From positions 1-11,442 of the forward strand of contig JACRAO010000255.1 in assembly GCA_016213345.1 (NCBI GenBank): a stretch of 11,442 nucleotides of DNA, written 5' to 3'. Position numbers and translations under genes: made by a program. Positions 5,213 through 11,442 of this stretch are shown here, piece by piece. This DNA is from Bdellovibrio sp. Lineage in GTDB: Bacteria; Bdellovibrionota; UBA1018. The number at the start of each line of letters is the position of its first letter. Position 1 is the first letter of the stretch. The notes under the pieces are model-generated. The model saw nothing but the letters and a program-made list of their open reading frames with translations, had not been told where the DNA came from and did not search any database.

Positions 5213-6730
5213 ATGCAATTTAGGAAAAATTCTATTCTCATTTTGGCTCATGAGGAGTTGGTATTTTCTTTATTAGTTCAAAAACTTAAAGAAAATTTTA
5301 AAACTCCTTTCCATGTATTTTCTTCTGGCGAAGCAATTGTAGATTTTGTCAGAAAAATAGGTACAGGTGTAATTGTATGTTTTGCTACTGAAGCAGATGA
5401 TTTAGTTAAGCAAGTTGTTATTTTGAAACAACTAAAAGCTGAAATAAAAAATAAAAATGTAAAGATTTTGTTGTTGCATTCGTTTATTCCAGAAAAAGTA
5501 TATGAAAAGTTTAAATTTTTTGGGTTTACTGAACTTTTATTAATATCTACTGAGTTTGATAAAATTTTATCAATGCTCTCTAAAATGTGTAATGAAAAAT
5601 CAAATCAGCTATCTGTTGTCAGTGGTTTGAAAAATCCACAAAAAGAGGAATTTTTTACACAAGAGATCAAAAAGGTAGAACTAAAAATCAGAATGGTTCC
5701 TGCGCTTAATTTAGAAGAAGATTACTGGCTTTTTCAAAGTGGAGGCACTCGTGTTGTAATGAATCGATGGGTTGTTAAACTGAAAGGACCAGGTCCTAGT
5801 GCTGGAAAATGGATATTAGCAACTGAAAATCAAGAGTTAGAGAAGTGGAAATGGATTCCGGAAAATTATAAAAAATATGGATTTAAGCAAAGTAATGGAG
5901 CATGGTATTTTATTGGTGAATTGCCCAGGTTTGAAAAAGACGCTTGGAAATTTATTGGACAAGTCCCAGAGCTAGTATTTTGTGATGAAAATGACAAAGC
6001 GCTTGGAACAAAAGTTTTAACCGATTTGGAAGGAAATCTCATTGTTTCTTACGATTCATTGAATGCGATTCATTCACGAGATGCAATCGAGGAAACTTAT
6101 ACTGAAGAGGAATTAGAAGCAGAAGACAGCATAAAAGAAGCAAGGGCTTACAAAGAACAACTCGGTGAGTTTTTACATTCGAAGTTAGAACAAACTTTAG
6201 CTCCTCAAAAAATAGAAAAAGATGAAGTCGCATTTGCTTCTGACTATGCCGGAAAGAGAGGACCACGCGCTATTCAAGCCATTAAGGGCGATGCTCCAGT
6301 GCTCGGATCACTAGCTATGGCTTTTCTTGTAAGTGAACTTTGTTATAAAAAGGAATATAATTTGAAACAAATGTCAGATCGTTTCTGTGATTATCTAGAA
6401 GCGGCTTGTGGTGGTTTGAAAGTGGAGCTTTGGTGTTTTTCGCAAGGCCGTTGGAGATGTGGTGGAACCAGTACGCATGAGGAAGGAATACATGAAGAAT
6501 ATCTAAGTGGAATCAAAGAAGGTGTTGCCAAATTTGGTGAAGAAATTTTGATTGGTGCTATTAACAGCGAAGATAATTCATGTTTGGGTGCTCTGGTAGT
6601 ATATGGAAATGGCGCGGCATTGATTCCTGCCGAGTATATATTGTCAATCGGCAAAATTGCCAATGGTCTTTGTTTGGGATTAACTTATTCTACAGATATT
6701 ATTGATGAATCTTTCAAGACAGCTGCTTAA
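5213..6730 (+). CDS. Pseudo-receiver / Trp-rich / GAF-like multidomain signalling protein
   Basis: The protein has 505 residues. Residues 5-125 have alternating beta strands and helices like a response-regulator receiver (SILILAHEELVFSLLVQKL, VKILLLHSF, TELLLIS). However, the phospho-acceptor Asp after the third strand is absent (VIVCFATEAD) and so is the conserved Lys, so it is probably a non-phosphorylated receiver. A beta-rich region rich in Trp follows (about 165-280; W172, W186, W200, W212, W214, W231, W245), with repeats such as GAWYFIGELPRF / DAWKFIGQVPEL. Then come an acidic linker (285-345) and a GAF-like domain (about 355-495; LKVELWCF, ILIGAINSED, CLGALVVYG). There is no signal peptide or membrane segment, so it is likely cytoplasmic. 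It converges with the HD-GYP gene and overlaps it by 17 bp. The ligand and output are unknown. ATG 5213 is the first possible start, but without a normally spaced ribosome site. Confidence 0.72.
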   Translation: MQFRKNSILILAHEELVFSLLVQKLKENFKTPFHVFSSGEAIVDFVRKIGTGVIVCFATEADDLVKQVVILKQLKAEIKNKNVKILLLHSFIPEKVYEKFKFFGFTELLLISTEFDKILSMLSKMCNEKSNQLSVVSGLKNPQKEEFFTQEIKKVELKIRMVPALNLEEDYWLFQSGGTRVVMNRWVVKLKGPGPSAGKWILATENQELEKWKWIPENYKKYGFKQSNGAWYFIGELPRFEKDAWKFIGQVPELVFCDENDKALGTKVLTDLEGNLIVSYDSLNAIHSRDAIEETYTEEELEAEDSIKEARAYKEQLGEFLHSKLEQTLAPQKIEKDEVAFASDYAGKRGPRAIQAIKGDAPVLGSLAMAFLVSELCYKKEYNLKQMSDRFCDYLEAACGGLKVELWCFSQGRWRCGGTSTHEEGIHEEYLSGIKEGVAKFGEEILIGAINSEDNSCLGALVVYGNGAALIPAEYILSIGKIANGLCLGLTYSTDIIDESFKTAA

Positions 6731-7799
6731 TGTACTTGGCTTGTGAACTGACTGTATCTACTACTTGAGTTAGCGGCTCGCTGGTTTCGGTATGAGAAAT
6801 CCAATAAAAAACTGCTTTTAAAATTTCAGGGTTAAAATACTCTGGAGTTGGTGTGACGCTTTCTAGTTTATTAATAACATCAAGAGCGTCTTTTAGTGTT
6901 CTTTTTTTCCCGTCCCATCTGCCATTTGAAATAGAATCCACAAGATCAGCCATTGTTAACAGTTGTGCTATGTCATTAAATTGAAAAGCCTTATAGCCAT
7001 TTGGATATCCACTGCCATTAAATTTTTCGTGGTGTTGGTCAATCAAAAGTTTTACTCTTTCTGAGGTAGAAACTGAGAATTCGTTTATTAGTTTTAGACT
7101 AAAATGAACATGTTCTGCATATTCTCTAAATATCTCACGATCCATAGCTTGCCATGGTGTCTGAAGAATACTAATTGGAATTTGAGAAACACCTATATCG
7201 TGCAGTAAACCTGCTAGAGCGATGTCCGCAAGTAAGTCGGGTACTATTTTTCCAAAAGCCATTGCAAATACAACAGCATAAGTAGCCACATTTATCCCAT
7301 GTGTCAAAACAGGGTCCACATCGCATAATTTTAAAATTTCACTAATACAAGATTCTGCTTGAAGCGCAGTTTGATCTAAAATATCTCTTATTGTTTGAAA
7401 ATTTTTTTTGTTAATTTCTTGTTGTTCTTGAAAAGTTTTTGCTTGAGTGGCGTTTTGTAAAAGTACTTTTGCAATTTCTTTTCCTGCAGCTTTTTTGAGT
7501 TCACCGCCTAATTCAGTAGAATTTAAAAGTGTCGATAATAGAGAACCTTCTTTGGTGCGTGATGCAGAGTATGCTTTAAAAGTTTCGAAATTATTTTTAT
7601 GGATCCAGATTTTATTTAATCCTTTTGATCGGTACTTTTGTATGATTTCAGCACTTGGGATTTCGCCTTTTTTAAATAAAACAACCATGTGCTGATTTTG
7701 AGAAAAATAAAGGTGTATATCAAAATCCAGTCTAACTAGAGGTTTGATATTGGAGAGTGTGGCGTCAAAATAATCTGCAATATCTTTAGATTCAATCAT
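6714..7799 (-). CDS. HD-GYP domain protein, probable cyclic-di-GMP phosphodiesterase
   Basis: The protein has 361 residues. The N-terminal part (about 1-80) is a small domain with LYFSQNQHMVVLFKKGE and KYRSKGLNKIWIHK, and a helical linker follows to about 160. The HD-GYP domain spans about 163-345. Its metal-binding set is complete: H167, H200-D201 (LLHDIG), H230, H256-H257 with HHEKFNGSGYPNG, and D285. The GYP signature (264-266) is intact. The Lys that usually follows HDIG is Val, a single departure that need not abolish activity. HD-GYP enzymes hydrolyse cyclic-di-GMP to pGpG or GMP in the cytoplasm. No transmembrane segment is seen. Its ATG overlaps the TGA of the upstream coiled-coil gene (ATGA), so the two are translationally coupled and probably work together. 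Its 3' end overlaps the convergent receiver/GAF-like gene by 17 bp. Confidence 0.9.
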   Translation of the reverse strand: MIESKDIADYFDATLSNIKPLVRLDFDIHLYFSQNQHMVVLFKKGEIPSAEIIQKYRSKGLNKIWIHKNNFETFKAYSASRTKEGSLLSTLLNSTELGGELKKAAGKEIAKVLLQNATQAKTFQEQQEINKKNFQTIRDILDQTALQAESCISEILKLCDVDPVLTHGINVATYAVVFAMAFGKIVPDLLADIALAGLLHDIGVSQIPISILQTPWQAMDREIFREYAEHVHFSLKLINEFSVSTSERVKLLIDQHHEKFNGSGYPNGYKAFQFNDIAQLLTMADLVDSISNGRWDGKKRTLKDALDVINKLESVTPTPEYFNPEILKAVFYWISHTETSEPLTQVVDTVSSQAKYIKQLS

Positions 7800-9241
7800 G
7801 ATACTTTTCTGATATCCTTATAATTTTTCAAAATATTTGCTATTTGCTGTATCCAGTTTTCTTCTTTCTTCTTAAGAAATAAGATTTTTTGATGTAGTAT
7901 CTCTATTTCCATTTCTTTTCCGGACACCTTTATATAATGATCCGCCAAATTATATTTTCGCTTTTCAATCTCATCAATTTTTTCCTTAATTATATGAATT
8001 TGTTCGTCAACTTCTGAAAATCTATCTTGAAGGGCATCTAAAAGAGCTTCGGCGTCGGGCGGTGGAGGAATTGGTGCACAACCAACGCCACCATGTTTAA
8101 GCTCGTTGATTTTTTCAATTTTTTCGCTAAGTTCTTTTTTTAAGTCAGTAATTTTATCCATTGCTGTTTGTAGTAGTTTTGCTTTAGAAAAATGCTTGTC
8201 TTTATATGTCTCAGCTGTATTAGTAAGTGTGTTATTAGTGTTTAAAAGATTTCTTAGATGCGGCGAATATGGTTGTGGCATTTCAAAAGGTGGCTCTGAA
8301 ATAATTGATGGTATTAGTGGCTCTACCCAAAATGTGTGCAGTTCCTGTAAAGTGTTTTCTGCAATAGTAGAAGGAAAGAATCCAGCAACAATTTCAATAT
8401 CTGTAGTATCCGCAATTGAGTGTATTCTTAGGAAATCAGAAAATTTCAATAAAAGCTGTGCTGCAGGGCTTGGGTTTTTTTGATTAGGCCAGAAAGAGTT
8501 AAGTGCCTCTTTTGGAGAATAACTTGCTGTCGTATAGCAAAGACGAAAGCCTAAAAACGTTGTACATACACCAACCTGAAAATAAGCTTTTAGGTTTTTT
8601 GGTGAACGGCTTTGACCAATTTCTATTTTTCCTGGTCCTTCTTCATAAATTAGACTCCAAAGTGCATTTAAGCAAATTCTCAAAGTATTTGATCTTTTGA
8701 ACCACGCTAGTTCATTTTTGATTTCATTTATAGCTAAAACGGAGTCCAAAAGTTCACTGAGTTTTTTTGTGATGCTCCAGTTCTCGCAGTAAATGGGTGT
8801 GTTTTGATCTAAAAGTGCTTTAAGCCCCGATCGTTGTTTGTCGTTAGCTAAGCTTTGAATAAGTATGGTGATTTCATGCAAATTTAAATTAAAAAAATCT
8901 AATAGTATGGTCCTATAATAGCCAACTTGTTCTCCGATTTCATATGGCAGGGTTTTGTCACAAAAGTATCCGGCAAATGTAGGTCCACTGGTTCGTGTTA
9001 GACCATAGTAGGCTTCGATTTTTGTCCAAGCCAAGTACCTATACCACGGTGCGAAAACTATATGATATTCTTTTCCGTCTATTTTTTTAAGGAGCTCTGC
9101 TTCAGAGCAGTTGCCGTCTAGGATTTCTAAATGTGCTATACTGCGCAGTGCGTTTGTGATTTGTATAAGTTTATGTTTTTTTTCATTATTTAGCCTTGCG
9201 TCCATTACAAATACAAATTCATAGTGCTTGGGTGTTTGCAA
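7796..9241 (-). CDS. Coiled-coil protein of unknown function, coupled to the HD-GYP gene
   Basis: The protein has 481 residues, and I do not recognise the family. The N-terminal 130 residues alternate beta strands and helices (YEFVFVMDARL, HLEILDGN, YHIVFAPWYRYLAW) like a receiver or Rossmann-type fold. Residues 140-310 form a mixed domain with two cysteine-containing strands (FQVGVCTTFLGFRLCYTT). A Pro-rich hinge (about 308-325) leads to two long coiled coils (about 345-383 and 396-475), split by a Gly/Pro segment, GGVGCAPIPPPP. It starts with TTG: AAGGAG (9248-9253) lies 6 nt upstream, and the next Met is thirteen residues further in, inside the first predicted strand. There is no signal peptide or membrane helix. 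Its 4-bp overlap with the HD-GYP start suggests a partner or regulator of that enzyme. It is transcribed divergently from metG across a very short gap. Confidence 0.75.
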   Translation of the reverse strand: MQTPKHYEFVFVMDARLNNEKKHKLIQITNALRSIAHLEILDGNCSEAELLKKIDGKEYHIVFAPWYRYLAWTKIEAYYGLTRTSGPTFAGYFCDKTLPYEIGEQVGYYRTILLDFFNLNLHEITILIQSLANDKQRSGLKALLDQNTPIYCENWSITKKLSELLDSVLAINEIKNELAWFKRSNTLRICLNALWSLIYEEGPGKIEIGQSRSPKNLKAYFQVGVCTTFLGFRLCYTTASYSPKEALNSFWPNQKNPSPAAQLLLKFSDFLRIHSIADTTDIEIVAGFFPSTIAENTLQELHTFWVEPLIPSIISEPPFEMPQPYSPHLRNLLNTNNTLTNTAETYKDKHFSKAKLLQTAMDKITDLKKELSEKIEKINELKHGGVGCAPIPPPPDAEALLDALQDRFSEVDEQIHIIKEKIDEIEKRKYNLADHYIKVSGKEMEIEILHQKILFLKKKEENWIQQIANILKNYKDIRKVS

Positions 9242-9273
9242 ATTGCACTCCTTCAGCTACTAGTCGGAATTTT

Positions 9274-9302
9274 TTGAAACTTTAATGAATATGCATTACA
9301 TT
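9274..9302 (+). promoter_or_regulatory. Candidate metG promoter
   Basis: TTGAAA (9274-9279), a 17-bp spacer and TACATT (9297-9302) match five and four consensus bases. The predicted start of transcription falls on or next to ATG 9309, which would make the metG message leaderless or nearly so and exclude the ATGs at 9285 and 9291. Confidence 0.4.
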
Positions 9303-9308
9303 GGGTTG

Positions 9309-10868
9309 ATGCACGTGAATAAAAAAAAATATATTACAACTGCCATAGTTTATCCAAATTCTCGAATACACGTGGGTTGGGCGTGGGAGTGCTTAGGTGC
9401 GGATTGGTTGGCTAGAACGTGGCGGGCTTTTGGGGAGGATGTTTTTTTTGTTACTGGCATGGATGAGCATTCAATAAAAGTGCAACGCGCCGCAGAAGCA
9501 AAAAATCTTACTCCGCAAGCTTATTGCGATCAAATGAGTGTGGATATCGAAAAAGTTTTAAAACAAATGGGTCTAAGTTATGACAGATTTATTCGCACAT
9601 CCGATCCGGATCACGTTTTTGTTGTTCAAAAGCTGATACAAAAAGCATTCGATAAGGGTGATATCTATTTATCAAAATACGAGGGATTTTATTGTGAAGG
9701 TTGCGAAGCTTTCTACACAGAAAAAGATTTGGAAAATGGGATTTGTCCCCAACATAAAAAACCACCAAAAGTTATTTCAGAAGAAAACTATTTTTTTAGA
9801 CTCTCCAAATATCAAGATAGACTTTTAAAACTTTTTGATAAAAATTCAAAATTTTTACAACCTGAGTTTAGAAATTCAGAAATTTTAAATTTTATCGAAG
9901 CAGGACTAAAGGATTTTTCTATTTCCAGATCTACTTTCTCTTGGGGTATTCCGCTTCCTTTTGATCCAAAACATGTTGTTTATGTTTGGTTTGATGCTTT
10001 AATTAATTACCTTACTGCAGCAGGGTTTGAGCTAAAATTAAGAGGTAAAACTGGAGAACCTGCATTTGATGCAACTTGGCCCGCTACTGTACATGTTATA
10101 GGAAAAGATATTTCACGGTTTCACAGTGTTTATTGGCCAGCTATGTTAATGAGTGTTGATATTTGTTTGCCTGAGCAAGTGTTTGTACATGGATTTATTA
10201 ATATTAAAGGCGATCGTCTATCAAAAAGTGCAGGCAATATTGTTACTCCCGATGAGGTTATGTCAGTTAGTAGCCCAGATCCTTTTAGGTATTATTTGCT
10301 TTCAGAAAATCAATTTTCACAGGATGGTAATTTTTCTTTAGAGTCACTTATTTACTGCAATAATGCGAATCTTTCGAACGATTGGGGTAATTTGGTGAAT
10401 AGATCTATTAGTATGACACGAAAATATTTCCCCAATGAAACACTTAGCTTATCTAAACAGTATGCTCATTCGAAAGAGATTCAAAAGTCATTTGAAAGCT
10501 TATTGGACGAATTAAAAAACTGTGTTGATCGGATGGAGCCTTCTGATTATATCAAAGCCTGTGTATCGCGATCGCGACTTCTAAATTTATATATTGATAA
10601 AACTAAACCTTGGACACTGGCAAAAATAAATACAGAAGCAACCAAGATAGAACTGTATGAAGTGCTTTATACATTACTAGAGGGTATTCGTTTTTTGGCT
10701 ACAGCTTATCTCCCTGTTTTGCCATTTAAAATGCCAGATGTGTTTTCTCAACTTGGACTTGCTGTGCCACAAACGCAAGGTGCTCTAAAGGATCTGAAGT
10801 GGGGTAGCGTTTCTTATTGTCCACTTGAGCCTAAGCCAATTTATCCTAGGCTTGAGGTATCCAAGTAA
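9309..10868 (+). CDS. metG: Methionyl-tRNA synthetase (methionine--tRNA ligase), divergent class I type
   Basis: Class I synthetase that charges tRNA(Met) with methionine in the cytoplasm. Numbering from ATG 9309 gives 519 residues. TTAIVYPNSRIHVGW (residues 10-24) carries the HIGH-type motif, here HVGW; TGMDEHSIKV follows. A single zinc knuckle is C129-x2-C132 ... C146-x2-H149. FSISRSTFSWGIPLPFDP, VYVWFDALINYL and VHVIGKDISRFHSVYWPAMLM are strong MetRS catalytic-domain signatures, and RLSKS (303-307) is the KMSKS loop. An anticodon-binding helical domain closes the protein, and there is no C-terminal EMAP/tRNA-binding extension. It resembles the MetRS subclass with TTAI-Y-N-S-x-x-H-x-G rather than the E. 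coli type, from recall. The frame opens at 9285, but no ribosome site precedes that ATG and a candidate promoter overlaps the region, so 9309 is preferred; GTG 9315 is also possible. A membrane sensor gene follows 31 nt downstream. Confidence 0.93.
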   Translation: MHVNKKKYITTAIVYPNSRIHVGWAWECLGADWLARTWRAFGEDVFFVTGMDEHSIKVQRAAEAKNLTPQAYCDQMSVDIEKVLKQMGLSYDRFIRTSDPDHVFVVQKLIQKAFDKGDIYLSKYEGFYCEGCEAFYTEKDLENGICPQHKKPPKVISEENYFFRLSKYQDRLLKLFDKNSKFLQPEFRNSEILNFIEAGLKDFSISRSTFSWGIPLPFDPKHVVYVWFDALINYLTAAGFELKLRGKTGEPAFDATWPATVHVIGKDISRFHSVYWPAMLMSVDICLPEQVFVHGFINIKGDRLSKSAGNIVTPDEVMSVSSPDPFRYYLLSENQFSQDGNFSLESLIYCNNANLSNDWGNLVNRSISMTRKYFPNETLSLSKQYAHSKEIQKSFESLLDELKNCVDRMEPSDYIKACVSRSRLLNLYIDKTKPWTLAKINTEATKIELYEVLYTLLEGIRFLATAYLPVLPFKMPDVFSQLGLAVPQTQGALKDLKWGSVSYCPLEPKPIYPRLEVSK

Positions 10869-10875
10869 ATCTAGT

Positions 10876-10901
10876 ATTCTAAAAAGGGATACTTTTAGAA
10901 T
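10876..10901 (+). promoter_or_regulatory. Hairpin with the ribosome site in its loop, ahead of the sensor gene
   Basis: A perfect 9-bp stem pairs 10876-10884 (ATTCTAAAA) with 10893-10901 (TTTTAGAAT) around an 8-nt loop, AGGGATAC. The loop carries the only Shine-Dalgarno-like sequence (AGGGA), and the 3' arm includes the first two bases of ATG 10900. It has no T-run and so is not a typical terminator of metG. It could modulate translation of the sensor gene, or as DNA be an operator dyad. Confidence 0.55.
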
Positions 10902-11442
10902 GCAGTTAGTCAAAGGGTCGATTAGAAAGAAAATTTTAGTTTTTGTAAGTGTCTTTGTTTTTTTGTCATTACTTGGTTTTACTTTTAGCTTGTTTTGTAT
11001 TTCGGCCATTAATCAACATTTGGACGCAATTAATGAAGTTTCTATTCCACTGGGCAAGCTTTTTTCACAAATGCAATCAGATAGTGAAATTTTGTATCGT
11101 GAACTTGAAAGACGATTTGGATACTCTCATTGGCAGGATCCACACTGGAGAGTCAAGCCTATTCCAAAATGGATTGGAACCCTGGTGGATCAAGAGATTG
11201 AAAAAGCAGAAATTTTTATTAATAGAGATTTGCCATGGCAAAATCGTGAAACAAGAGAAGATTGGAAGTTTTGGGTTCAATCACTTAAAAAAAACAATCA
11301 AATACTAAAAGACACAACTATAAAACTGTTTGAAGCTTTAGAAAGTAAAGATGAAACTCGTGGTGTACAGCTTTATCCTAAATGGATTGAAGATTTAGAA
11401 AATTTCAAACAAAAAATAAATAGTGGTATTAGTGAATATGAA
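10900..11442 (+). CDS. N-terminus of a membrane sensor protein, probably a histidine kinase (partial)
   Basis: The frame from ATG 10900 stays open to the right edge (181 codons). Residues 1-11 are basic (MQLVKGSIRKK) and residues 12-34 are a strong transmembrane helix. A helical extracytoplasmic domain follows, with AINEVSIPLGKLFSQMQSDSE, SHWQDPHWRVKPIPKWI, and a Trp-rich stretch LPWQNRETREDWKFWVQSL. The arrangement (N-terminal helix, then a four-helix-type periplasmic sensor) and the LDAINEVSIPLGKL segment are as in Bdellovibrio-type sensor kinases or chemoreceptors. The HAMP and kinase or signalling domains would lie beyond the window, so the output cannot be stated. AGGGA stands about 10 nt upstream inside a hairpin loop. 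It lies 31 nt after metG on the same strand and may be co-transcribed with it. Confidence 0.75.
   Translation, partial: MQLVKGSIRKKILVFVSVFVFLSLLGFTFSLFCISAINQHLDAINEVSIPLGKLFSQMQSDSEILYRELERRFGYSHWQDPHWRVKPIPKWIGTLVDQEIEKAEIFINRDLPWQNRETREDWKFWVQSLKKNNQILKDTTIKLFEALESKDETRGVQLYPKWIEDLENFKQKINSGISEYE

Noticed and set aside
5190..5222. Leader peptide starting at ATA after the GAG tract and ending at TAG over the ATG
   Set aside because: It needs an ATA start and has no supporting coding pattern.
8106..8700. Plus-strand open frames opposite the coiled-coil gene
   Set aside because: They are antisense shadows of the minus-strand coding region; they have no ribosome sites and resemble no family.
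10949..11308. Plus-strand 119-codon frame inside the partial sensor gene
   Set aside because: It is an alternative frame of the sensor coding sequence, which has a proper start, transmembrane helix and sensor-like sequence through to the edge.

Overview
The window is AT-rich (roughly one third G+C by eye) and densely coding on both strands. Several features point to a delta-type proteobacterium, most likely a low-GC member of the Bdellovibrionota or Oligoflexia group: an HD-GYP protein, a TonB-like protein ending in a FPNPP-type C-terminal domain, an unusual class of methionyl-tRNA synthetase, and a membrane sensor whose N-terminus looks like a Bdellovibrio histidine kinase. This placement rests on recalled family resemblance, not on a search.

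Layout. Positions 1-2081 (minus strand) hold a two-gene unit: a small cysteine-containing lipoprotein, then an exported alpha-helical HEAT-like protein that runs off the left edge. Positions 2315-3280 hold the most unusual structure here. Two divergent genes for small four-helix-bundle (S23 / 23S rRNA intervening-sequence family) proteins stand head to head across a perfect 68-bp inverted repeat with a 13-nt spacer. The pair is flanked on both outer sides by arrays of a CAGTAA-type short repeat, in the same orientation on the two sides. The whole looks like a small insertion or composite element. No transposase, reverse transcriptase or integrase is visible.

Positions 3370-4149 (plus) encode a membrane-anchored protein that joins a sigma-region-4-like helix-turn-helix to an anti-sigma-type zinc motif. 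It converges on, and overlaps by 27 bp, a TonB-like membrane protein (4123-4962, minus) with a good promoter at 4992-5020. Positions 5213-6730 (plus) encode a protein with a degenerate receiver-like N-terminus, a Trp-rich middle and a GAF-like C-terminus. It converges on, and overlaps by 17 bp, an HD-GYP cyclic-di-GMP phosphodiesterase (6714-7799, minus). The phosphodiesterase is translationally coupled (ATGA) to an upstream coiled-coil protein of unknown function (7796-9241, TTG start). Divergent from that operon is metG (start near 9309, end 10868), followed 31 nt later by the first 181 codons of a sensor-kinase-like membrane protein (10900 to the right edge), whose ribosome binding site lies in the loop of a hairpin.

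Functional reading. The right two thirds is a signalling neighbourhood (degenerate receiver/GAF protein, HD-GYP, coiled-coil partner, membrane sensor, sigma/anti-sigma-like fusion) around one housekeeping gene. The left third is envelope proteins plus the repeat-flanked four-helix-bundle pair. No tRNA, rRNA, CRISPR array or recognisable transposase was seen.
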